In this document: positions 1 to 6,928 of the stretch, in pieces | Layout of the letters: every line of letters begins with the position of its first letter | Position numbering within the stretch: the first letter of the stretch is position 1 | Source of the DNA: Muribaculaceae bacterium | GTDB lineage: Bacteria; Bacteroidota; Bacteroidia; Bacteroidales; Muribaculaceae | Assembly (NCBI GenBank): GCA_016290325.1 | Contig: JAEETL010000005.1 | Coordinates: 69,019-114,266, forward strand | Length of the DNA: 45,248 nt | Direction: 5' to 3' | Position numbers and translations under genes: made by a program | Notes under the pieces: generated by a model | What the model was told of the DNA's origin: nothing | The model's database searches: none | What the model saw: the letters and a program-made list of their open reading frames with translations, nothing else

Positions 1-1260
1 CCACTTGTCGGGATAACCGATCTTGACGGTGAATGCGTTGAGCTTCACGAGGGCGTTGATCTTGGTTTGCTCGCTCATCCAGGTCAGGCCAGCGATGTGT
101 GCGGCCAGCGATTTACGCAACTCACTGATGAGCTTTAACATCTTCTCCTTGCTGCCATGAGCGAAGTACTTGCTGACGTAAACCTCGCCGACGGCCTCGC
201 CCAGCAGGCTGTTGGGGAAGCCCAGGGCACGTTTCCAGCGCGGCTTGCGCTCCTTCTGTCCGCTCAGCATGCGGCCATAGAAGTCAAATGCCGTCTCACC
301 AAACTCATCGCTCAAGTAATTGGCGGAGCCACGAACGAGAAGACCAGCCATATAGTCGCGCATCTGCTGCTCGGTGAGCTTGGTCATCAGGTCGTTGGCA
401 ACGGCCATCACCTTAGGCTCGGTAAGGATGACCCATTCCACCTGCGGGGTGCCCATCAGTTTGAAGTACTCCTTCCAGTTGATGGCGGGATAGTCCTGCT
501 GAAGCTGGTCCAGGGTGCGGATGTTGTACAGCTTGTTGTAGTCACGGGCCTCGGCACGGCTCATCTTGGCCTGGGCAAACTTGTACTCGATGTCATAGAT
601 GGTCTTGCTGGCACGATTAGCCTCTTTCTTGCTGTAACCGGCGAGCTGGAACATCTTCACCAGATAATCCTTGTAGGCCTGTTGGATCTTCTTGCTGTCG
701 GCGTCAGTGTTCAAGTAGTAATCCCTGTCGGGAAGACCGCTGGTACCGGCCTCGAGCCACATCACGTTCATGTCACTGTTCTTCAAGTCGGTTTCCACAC
801 CAATGCTGTAGAACGGGTTGCTCAGGTACAGATGCTGCTCGGCAATGGCGGCGGTCAAGTCTTTTTTCTTGAAGGCTTTGATTTTGGCCAGGTCGGCGAG
901 CATGGGCTTAGCACCCTCGCGGTTCAAGCGGTCACTGTCCATCGCCATCTTGTACAGGTCGGCGACTTTCTGATCTACAGTACCGAATTTGTGATCGGTT
1001 TTGCCCAGTTCCAAGAACATGTCGCGCAGACGGTTCTCGTTCTCCTCAGCGAGCACGTTAAACACGCCATAGCTGGAATACTCGGGATGCAAGCTCAGCG
1101 GATTGGCTTTCATCCAGCCACCACCGGCATACTCATAGAAATCATCACCCGGCTTAACGCTCAGGTCCATGTCGGCACGGTTCACGCCGTGCGTCACTTG
1201 TGCCTGCACGCCAGGCACAGCAGCCATCATAATGGCCATAGCTAATAACATTTTCTTCAT
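1..1260 (-). CDS. M13 family zinc metallopeptidase (neprilysin/PepO-like), N-terminal part
   Basis: The reading frame opens at 1260 and runs off the window edge with no stop, giving 420 codons. It starts with a signal peptide ending near residue 20 (VPGVQAQ). The mature start, with PGDDFYEYAGGGWMKANP, is the typical entry of M13 peptidases. Later segments such as SIGVETDLKNSDMNVMWLEA, GTSGLPDRDYYL and NSLLGEAVGEVYVSKYF also fit the family. M13 enzymes are usually about 670-700 residues, so the zinc site (HExxH and a downstream ExxxD) lies outside the window and activity cannot be judged. The protein is probably periplasmic or surface-exposed and cuts peptides. Two TAnnTTTGC promoter elements lie upstream on the same strand. 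Family assignment is firm; the substrate is unknown. Confidence 0.9.
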   Translation of the reverse strand, partial: MKKMLLAMAIMMAAVPGVQAQVTHGVNRADMDLSVKPGDDFYEYAGGGWMKANPLSLHPEYSSYGVFNVLAEENENRLRDMFLELGKTDHKFGTVDQKVADLYKMAMDSDRLNREGAKPMLADLAKIKAFKKKDLTAAIAEQHLYLSNPFYSIGVETDLKNSDMNVMWLEAGTSGLPDRDYYLNTDADSKKIQQAYKDYLVKMFQLAGYSKKEANRASKTIYDIEYKFAQAKMSRAEARDYNKLYNIRTLDQLQQDYPAINWKEYFKLMGTPQVEWVILTEPKVMAVANDLMTKLTEQQMRDYMAGLLVRGSANYLSDEFGETAFDFYGRMLSGQKERKPRWKRALGFPNSLLGEAVGEVYVSKYFAHGSKEKMLKLISELRKSLAAHIAGLTWMSEQTKINALVKLNAFTVKIGYPDKW

Positions 1261-1305
1261 TATTACTACTGTTAATTATATAGGTATATGTTTTGGTTTC
1301 AGCTG

Positions 1306-1314
1306 GCAAATTTA
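1306..1314 (-). promoter_or_regulatory. Promoter -7 element for the M13 peptidase gene
   Basis: TAAATTTGC read on the minus strand matches the Bacteroidetes -7 consensus TAnnTTTGC. It would start transcription about 40 bases before the ATG at 1260. Confidence 0.6.
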
Positions 1315-1518
1315 GGGAAAATCCCTAAAACACACGACATTCTTGAGAAAAATCCCTTATTATGGGCGGCATAGCATGCGTCAATAAACAAAACGGCATT
1401 TTTGGCAATCCAAGCACAAATAGCTGATTTTTAAATAATTCCAAGACAAGCAAAATCGCGGGAGGGAGGGCGCGGAATAACTAAAGATTGTTAAATGTCA
1501 TTTTTGCTCATTTCTGCA

Positions 1519-1527
1519 GCAAAGATA
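1519..1527 (-). promoter_or_regulatory. Second, distal -7 element upstream of the M13 gene
   Basis: TATCTTTGC on the minus strand fits TAnnTTTGC. It lies about 260 bases from the M13 start, so it would give a long leader or a separate small RNA. No clear upstream TTTG partner was seen. Confidence 0.4.
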
Positions 1528-1642
1528 GAATATGTTTTTAAAGCGCGCCATAATAAAAGGCAACTGTGGCGCGGTATCAAATTTTAGGATACGATTTCGT
1601 CAAATTCTTGCTGAACTCGTCACACATGAAGAATAATCTATG

Positions 1643-1651
1643 TAATTTTGC
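1643..1651 (+). promoter_or_regulatory. Promoter -7 element for the dockerin/lectin-like gene
   Basis: TAATTTTGC fits TAnnTTTGC and lies 26 bases before the ATG at 1677. No clear upstream TTTG element is present at the usual spacing. Confidence 0.55.
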
Positions 1652-1676
1652 AAAATAAAACCTAACACTTAACATC

Positions 1677-3452
1677 ATGAAAAGAACAAAGAGATTGATG
1701 GCACCACTGGCATTGCTACTTTTATCGTGGCTCATGCCGCTGGATGCCTTTGCAGCAAACACGACAGGAGACGTAAATGGTGATGGAGAGGTCAACATTG
1801 CTGATATCAATGCTGTCATCGACGTCATCTTGGGCGGAGCAACTAACCCGGGTGCTGATGTCAACAACGACGGTGAGGTCAACATTGCCGATATTAATGT
1901 CGTTATCGACATCATCTTGGGTGGAGGTGTCCCTGCACCCGAAGACCATGAGTGGGTTGACCTGGGTTTGCCCAGCGGCACACTGTGGGCAACGTGCAAC
2001 ATCGGTGCTACGAATCCCGAAGACTATGGCGATCACTTCGCCTGGGGCGAGACAGAACCGAAACAGGTCTATGATTGGCTAACCTATAAATGGGGTTACT
2101 ATTTCCAAGGGGGCATGTCGAAGTACGTCACAGACAGCGAATACGGCATGATTGACTACAAGACGGAGTTGGAACTTGAAGACGATGCCGCTAGTGCGAA
2201 TTGGGGTCCGTCGTGGTGCACGCCGTCCATTGAACAGCTGTCAGAACTAAACGATGAGTGCTCCTGGGAGTGGACCTCGATGAACGGCGTGAACGGGTAC
2301 ATGGCCACCGGTCCCAACGGGAACACGTTATTCTTGCCTGCTGCAGGCTACTATTCTGAGTTTGGTTCAAACTACAGCGAGGGTTCTCAAGGCGATTATT
2401 GGTCTCGCTCACTGTGTGCCAACTACGCCATCAAAGCTTACACCCTACACCTTTATGGTGGATACTATGGGAGTGTGAGTATGTCTGAAGAAACCCGCGA
2501 GAAAGGTCTCGGTGTACGTGCAGTGCGCGTGTCGCCCGACGACCTCCACATCGAGCAACAGAGCCTTGACTTGGGTGTTGTACCCATTGGGGAGACATGC
2601 ACAGGCGACCTGACCTTCGTCAATTGCACCATGAATTCCATGACCTTGACACTCACTGCTGATGCGCCGTTCTCGTTGAATCATGAACAGGACAATGCCT
2701 CGAGCATCACCGTTGTGGTACCCGGCAACAGCCGCGACACGGTAAAGGTGATGTTCACGGCGACCACTCCAGGCGAGTTCAACGGCAATGTGACCATCCA
2801 GAACTCAGCACCTGATGGGAGTCAGAGGGTTATTCCTATCCATGCTCGCGCCATCACCGATGATTTTCCGCCACACGAGTATGTTGACTTGGGTCTGCCC
2901 AGCGGCACGCTGTGGGCCACCATGAACATTGGTGCCAACAGCCCCGAGGAGTACGGCGACTACTTCGCCTGGGGTGAGATCACCCCCAAGGAGGACTATT
3001 CGTGGGAAACCTACAAGTGGTGTGACGGAACATCTTCCTCGATGACAAAATACTGCATTGATAGTTACAACGGCCTGATTGACCACAAGTTTGAACTGGA
3101 ACCTGCCGATGATGCCGCCTACATGAACTGGGGCCCGTCGTGGCGCATACCCTCCAGAGAGCAGCTTAGAGAACTAGGCCAGTATTGCACATGGCAGATT
3201 ACCTCAATCAACGGCATAACAGGCCATCTGGCTACTGGCCCCAACGGGAACACGTTGTTCTTCCCTCGTGCAGGCATGTATGTAAACGGTTCGACCAACT
3301 ATTTTGCAGGTCAATTCGGATTCTACTGGTCGCGCACACTTACACGTTTCTCCACCAGTGCATGCAGTACTTACAGTATGGATTTTACGGGGGAAAGGAG
3401 CCAAAACCGCTGCAATGGGTTGACCGTGCGCGCCGTGCGCGTATGTCAATAA
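1677..3452 (+). CDS. Secreted protein: N-terminal dockerin repeats and two VDLGLPSGTLWA-type lectin-like domains
   Basis: 591 residues. A signal peptide (about 1-27) is followed at once by two dockerin-like calcium loops (31-84; DVNGDGEVNIAD and DVNNDGEVNIAD). Residues about 91-285 and 401-591 are two copies of one domain beginning VDLGLPSGTLWAT, with shared FAWGE, DDAA, NWGPSW, ATGPNGNTLF and VRAV segments. Such domains are common in Bacteroidales and resemble the FGE/C-type-lectin-like or Fibrobacter major paralogous folds. Between them (about 290-395) is an immunoglobulin-like domain of the ASH/choice-of-anchor D kind (LDLGVVPIGE). No catalytic motif is visible, so a binding or structural surface role is inferred. 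The dockerin sits at the mature N terminus, not the usual C terminus. Confidence 0.8.
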   Translation: MKRTKRLMAPLALLLLSWLMPLDAFAANTTGDVNGDGEVNIADINAVIDVILGGATNPGADVNNDGEVNIADINVVIDIILGGGVPAPEDHEWVDLGLPSGTLWATCNIGATNPEDYGDHFAWGETEPKQVYDWLTYKWGYYFQGGMSKYVTDSEYGMIDYKTELELEDDAASANWGPSWCTPSIEQLSELNDECSWEWTSMNGVNGYMATGPNGNTLFLPAAGYYSEFGSNYSEGSQGDYWSRSLCANYAIKAYTLHLYGGYYGSVSMSEETREKGLGVRAVRVSPDDLHIEQQSLDLGVVPIGETCTGDLTFVNCTMNSMTLTLTADAPFSLNHEQDNASSITVVVPGNSRDTVKVMFTATTPGEFNGNVTIQNSAPDGSQRVIPIHARAITDDFPPHEYVDLGLPSGTLWATMNIGANSPEEYGDYFAWGEITPKEDYSWETYKWCDGTSSSMTKYCIDSYNGLIDHKFELEPADDAAYMNWGPSWRIPSREQLRELGQYCTWQITSINGITGHLATGPNGNTLFFPRAGMYVNGSTNYFAGQFGFYWSRTLTRFSTSACSTYSMDFTGERSQNRCNGLTVRAVRVCQ

Positions 3453-3642
3453 GCAAAATCGCAGAGGGAGGTGCGGTGCTACTACTGCACGTCTTCTACA
3501 TGCGATTTCTGAGGGTTATGTTCATCCCCATAGTGGGCGTGACATCATTCAACGTCGCTATGTCTAACCGTGCTTGCTACACACGGGGAAATTTATAAAA
3601 ATTTAGTTTTAATACAAAATAAAAATTATTCAAAAAAGAATA

Positions 3643-3685
3643 ATAAAAATGGGGATTGGTGATTTTCGTCAACCAACTCCCCATT
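3643..3685 (-). terminator. Rho-independent terminator of the small winged-helix gene
   Basis: AATGGGGA and TTGGT pair with ACCAA and TCCCCATT around an 11-base loop (3648-3685, one bulged base). Read on the minus strand the hairpin is followed by TTTTTATT. It lies just after the stop at 3696. Confidence 0.75.
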
Positions 3686-3695
3686 AATGCCTTTG

Positions 3696-3875
3696 TCACT
3701 TGGCGGGTTCCCACTTGCAGCGCACGGGCGACACAATGGCTCCCTCCTTTTTCAACTCGGCAAACGCCTTGTCAACGACCTTGCGGTCAAGACCCGTCAG
3801 CTCTGCCACTTTACCTGCATTCAAAGGCTCACCGGCCTTGCGCATGGCTTCCAATACTTGATCTTTAGCTTCCAT
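3696..3875 (-). CDS. Small winged-helix/MarR-like DNA-binding protein, 59 residues
   Basis: A complete frame starts with ATG at 3875 and stops with TGA. The protein opens MEAKDQVLEAMRKAGEPL and continues with AGKVAELTGLDRKVVDKAF, which reads as a helix-turn-helix, then a KKEGAIVSP wing and a C-terminal CKWEPAK. It is lysine-rich with no membrane segment. This fits the small standalone winged-helix regulators of Bacteroidales, though the target is unknown. It lies 62 bases after the ybjQ-like gene on the same strand and ends at a good terminator, so the two may be co-transcribed. Its short length makes it easy to miss. Confidence 0.8.
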   Translation of the reverse strand: MEAKDQVLEAMRKAGEPLNAGKVAELTGLDRKVVDKAFAELKKEGAIVSPVRCKWEPAK

Positions 3876-3937
3876 AATGTTAGGAATGATAAATTGATTA
3901 TTAAAAATATAGGGTTAACTTCTTTAGCCAATGGTGG

Positions 3938-4267
3938 TTAAATCACGATAGCAGTACCGCTGGTAGCGACCATGAGCATGGAGTTGTCCTTGCCGATGGT
4001 CTCATAGTCGATGTCGATGCCCACGATGGCGTTGGCTCCCATTTCCTGGGCGCGTTCAATCATCTCGTTCATGGCGATGTCCTTGGCCTGACGAAGCACT
4101 TTCTCATAGCTGGCCGAACGTCCGCCGACGATGTCGCGGATGCCAGCGAAAATGTCTTTCAAGAAGTTGGCGCCGATAATGGTCTCGCCAGTAACAATGC
4201 CTTTGTATTCACGAATGGCGTAGCCTTCGATTTGCGGAGTTGTTGATAGTAACATAACTTTATTCAT
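3938..4267 (-). CDS. YbjQ/UPF0145 family protein
   Basis: 109 residues, the usual length for this family. [20 protein letters not shown] at the start, [16 protein letters not shown] in the middle and [15 protein letters not shown] near the end are the family's conserved blocks. The family is often labelled a heavy-metal-binding domain and forms small ring-like oligomers, but no biochemical role is settled. It is cytoplasmic, with no signal peptide. It lies downstream of dnaB on the same strand after a 121-base gap that contains direct GCTCGC repeats. Family assignment is firm and function is open. Confidence 0.92.
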   Translation of the reverse strand: MNKVMLLSTTPQIEGYAIREYKGIVTGETIIGANFLKDIFAGIRDIVGGRSASYEKVLRQAKDIAMNEMIERAQEMGANAIVGIDIDYETIGKDNSMLMVATSGTAIVI

Positions 4268-4388
4268 TTAATTAATTAGTCTAACAAGAATTATGTCCTG
4301 CAAAAATGATGCCAAGTTCTAGCCTAAGCTCGCTGCGCTCGCAGTATAGAGGTTAGAGAGGCATCCGCACCTTTTTATTAAACAACTG

Positions 4389-5963
4389 TTAGAAGGGCGT
4401 GGGTTGCTCCTCGGGACCGGGGAGGAAGTCCACGTTGGGCGGTGGAGGGGTCATCCCGTCGTTAGCAGGAGAAGCGCCAGTGTCGGGAGCAGTAGCGTTC
4501 ATCTTGGACTCATAGGTGGTCTCGCCAGTGAGGTTAAAGCTGTCCTCCTGGTTCTCAAAGCGTGCGTACTGCTCTACAAAGTGCAGGTTGATGTCCTTGG
4601 TCGCACCACTACGGTGCTTGGCGACGATGAATTCGGCCAAGCCCTTGATGTTATTGCCCTCGGCATCAACGGCCGATTTGGTGTACTTCTCAGGACGATG
4701 GATGAAGCACACGATGTCGGCATCCTGCTCGATGGCGCCCGACTCACGCAGGTCGCTCAACTGCGGCCGCTTGCCCATCTTGTCATCGACTGAACGGGTC
4801 TCGACACTTCGGTTCAACTGCGACAGGGCAATGATGGGGATGTCGAGCTCCTTGGCGAGCTGCTTGAGATTACGGGAGATGGTGCTCACCTCCTGCTCAC
4901 GGCTACCGAACTTCATGCCCGTGGCGTTCATGAGCTGCAGGTAGTCGATGATGATGATTTTCACGCCCTGTTCACGCACGAGGCGGCGGGCCTTGGTCCT
5001 GAGTTCAAAGATGGAGAGCGAGGGCGTGTCGTCGATATACAACGGTGCCGTGCTCAGGCTACGGGTGCGGGTCATCAGGTTCTCCCACTCGGGCTGGTTG
5101 AGTTGGCCATTCCTGATCTTGGTGCTCTCGAGTGAGCAGACGTTGCTGATGAGACGGTTAACGAGCTGGAGGCTCGACATCTCGAGCGAGAACACAGCGA
5201 CGGCAATGTTGTAATCGACCGCCATGTTCTTGGCCATCGACAGGACGAAAGCAGTCTTACCCATCGCGGGACGGGCAGCGATGATGATAAGGTCGCTGTT
5301 CTGCCAGCCACTGGTCAAGCGGTCGAGGTCATGGAAGCCCGACTGGAGTCCGCTGAGTCCCTCGGGACGGTTGGCGGCCTCCTCGATTTTCTTGATCGCA
5401 TCCTGGACAGCGTTCTGGATGGGGATGACGTCGCGCTTGAGGGTGTTCTTGGATATTTCGAACAGCTTGCCCTCGGCCTCCTGCATGAGGTCATAGACGT
5501 CGATCGACTCGTCAAAGGCCAACGACTGCACCTGGCTGCTGTAGCTGATGAGCTCGCGGGCGAGGTACTTCTGGGCCACGATGCGGGCATGGAACTCGGC
5601 GTTGGCGGCACTGGAGACCAGACCCGTCAACTCGCTGATGCGCACGGCACCACCCACCTCGTCGAGCACCTTGTTGGTGCGCAACTGGTCGGTGACGGTG
5701 AGCATATCGATGGGCTTGCCGTTAGCGGCCAGCGTCTGGATAGCCTCATATATCTTTTGGTTGGCAGGGTTATAAAACGCTTCGGGCTTGAGGATCTCAC
5801 ACACGTTGTTGTAAGCGTCTCTCTCAAGCATGATGGCACCCAGTACGGCATCCTCGAGCGAGGTGTCCTGGGGTGGCAATTTGCCGAATTCGCCCACGAT
5901 TTCGGGCTCGTGGGTGGGACGGGTGCGGCGGCGTGCCTGCTTGCCTACTTCAAATTCTTCCAT
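4389..5963 (-). CDS. dnaB: Replicative DNA helicase DnaB
   Basis: 524 residues, typical for Bacteroidetes DnaB. The N-terminal domain starts near PPQDTSLEDAVLGAIMLE (about 30-47). The RecA-like helicase domain has Walker A AARPAMGKT (about 229-237), KIIIIDYLQLM as Walker B, and SQLNRSVE and RPQLSDLRESGAIEQDAD further on. The last 60 residues are acidic and proline-rich, ending in a GPEEQPTPF tail typical of a disordered end. The enzyme unwinds DNA ahead of the replisome as a hexamer with primase. No intein or insertion is seen. A TACTTTTGT promoter element and two imperfect direct repeats lie upstream. Confidence 0.98.
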   Translation of the reverse strand: MEEFEVGKQARRRTRPTHEPEIVGEFGKLPPQDTSLEDAVLGAIMLERDAYNNVCEILKPEAFYNPANQKIYEAIQTLAANGKPIDMLTVTDQLRTNKVLDEVGGAVRISELTGLVSSAANAEFHARIVAQKYLARELISYSSQVQSLAFDESIDVYDLMQEAEGKLFEISKNTLKRDVIPIQNAVQDAIKKIEEAANRPEGLSGLQSGFHDLDRLTSGWQNSDLIIIAARPAMGKTAFVLSMAKNMAVDYNIAVAVFSLEMSSLQLVNRLISNVCSLESTKIRNGQLNQPEWENLMTRTRSLSTAPLYIDDTPSLSIFELRTKARRLVREQGVKIIIIDYLQLMNATGMKFGSREQEVSTISRNLKQLAKELDIPIIALSQLNRSVETRSVDDKMGKRPQLSDLRESGAIEQDADIVCFIHRPEKYTKSAVDAEGNNIKGLAEFIVAKHRSGATKDINLHFVEQYARFENQEDSFNLTGETTYESKMNATAPDTGASPANDGMTPPPPNVDFLPGPEEQPTPF

Positions 5964-5974
5964 TGTCTTTCTTA

Positions 5975-6050
5975 AAACTACGAATTACACGAATTCAACG
6001 AAATTCTACCGCGTTATTTGTCAAACTACGAATTACGCGAATTTAACGAA
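5975..6050. repeat. Two imperfect 28-base direct repeats spaced 48 bases apart
   Basis: The copies begin at 5975 and 6023 with AAACTACGAATTAC and continue with a CGAATT..AACGAA segment; they differ at about two positions. They lie in the dnaB leader. Similar ACGAATTACACGAATT units are scattered in many Bacteroidetes genomes. Confidence 0.7.
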
Positions 6051-6080
6051 CTTGCTTCTGCGATTCTTTTTTTTATGAGG

Positions 6081-6089
6081 ACAAAAGTA
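6081..6089 (-). promoter_or_regulatory. Promoter -7 element for dnaB
   Basis: TACTTTTGT on the minus strand fits TAnnTTTG. It gives a leader of about 110 bases containing the direct repeats. Confidence 0.55.
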
Positions 6090-6176
6090 CAACAAAACAT
6101 TGGGATGTCACACAGGGATTATCTACATAATATTTACAAGGTGTTGACAAATGATGTGATTTTTGAATGAGAGCGG

Positions 6177-6208
6177 TTGATTATTCCAACAATAGTTAGT
6201 AATTTTGC
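6177..6208 (+). promoter_or_regulatory. Promoter of the first four-membrane-protein family gene
   Basis: TTG at 6177-6179 and TAATTTTGC at 6200-6208 are 20 bases apart, the usual Bacteroidetes arrangement. The predicted start of transcription is about 20 bases before the ATG at 6236. Confidence 0.65.
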
Positions 6209-6235
6209 AACAAAGTAATTAAATAAGTGCGTGTT

Positions 6236-6928
6236 ATGACCGAAGAAGAAAGAAACAAAGAGATAGAGTGGTTAATGGGAAGCATCAAGCGATCGGCTAT
6301 CGGAGGGAGTAGCACGACTTATATGCTCCTCTTCTTGTCCATTATACTCATCGCCTTTGGTCTATTAATAATGTTCTTCTCTGGTGGCTTTAATGATGAT
6401 ACAGGAGCGCCCCTTTTATTGTTAATGGGGGGAATGCTCCTTCTCGTAACACTGATAAGTTATGTCTCTAATAAAAGAATAGCCCGTGCCGAGACTCCCC
6501 GGGAATTATTGGCCACTCATGACCGGATGTTGATAATCCAGTCGGCCTTTTTTATGGTTATTATTGTTGTCATGGCGGTTTTTCTCCCTGGTGGTTTTGT
6601 GTCTAAAGCATGCTTCATCTTGAGCGGGGTATTGCCAATCATCGCTGGATGGCTGGCCATGCAGCAAAGATTGAGATTATGGATGGGGATTATTCTATTG
6701 ATAGTTGAGAGTGTCTTGCTATACTTCTCTGGAGTTGGCCTTCTCTTGGAATTGACCCTTCTTATAGCGATGCTTTCAATCATGAGAGGGGAAAAATCAT
6801 TATTTACGAGTAAAGAAAGTGAAGGTCTGGATGAGGAAGATAAACAGGATATCAAGCGCTTGCGAGAACTCGTGAAAGAGAGCGAGTCAAGAATTGAAAT
6901 GAATACAAACATAAAAAATAATGAATAG
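6236..6928 (+). CDS. Integral membrane protein of unknown function, family member 1
   Basis: 230 residues from the ATG at 6236; a GTG nine bases earlier is in frame but would lie almost at the transcript start. About five or six hydrophobic segments span residues 27-180. A loop after the first pair carries ARAETPRELLATHDRM, and the charged C terminus carries IKRLRELVKES. The same layout (charged N terminus, membrane pair, ELL..D loop, membrane pair, R-L-REL tail) recurs in the genes at 9627, 10183 and 10884. The last eight bases overlap the start of the GH31 gene, so translation is probably coupled. I do not recognise the family. A role in envelope sensing or transport is only a guess. Confidence 0.8.
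   Translation: MTEEERNKEIEWLMGSIKRSAIGGSSTTYMLLFLSIILIAFGLLIMFFSGGFNDDTGAPLLLLMGGMLLLVTLISYVSNKRIARAETPRELLATHDRMLIIQSAFFMVIIVVMAVFLPGGFVSKACFILSGVLPIIAGWLAMQQRLRLWMGIILLIVESVLLYFSGVGLLLELTLLIAMLSIMRGEKSLFTSKESEGLDEEDKQDIKRLRELVKESESRIEMNTNIKNNE

Larger units (their letters stand above)
1261..1676. other. Divergent intergenic region, 416 bases
   Basis: It separates the minus-strand M13 gene from the plus-strand dockerin gene. It holds the two minus-strand -7 elements and one plus-strand element. I see no small reading frame with convincing features. Confidence 0.6.

Noticed and set aside
157..1245. Long open frame on the plus strand over the M13 gene
   Set aside because: The opposite strand gives a clear M13 peptidase with signal peptide; this frame has low-complexity Val/Leu/His composition typical of a shadow.
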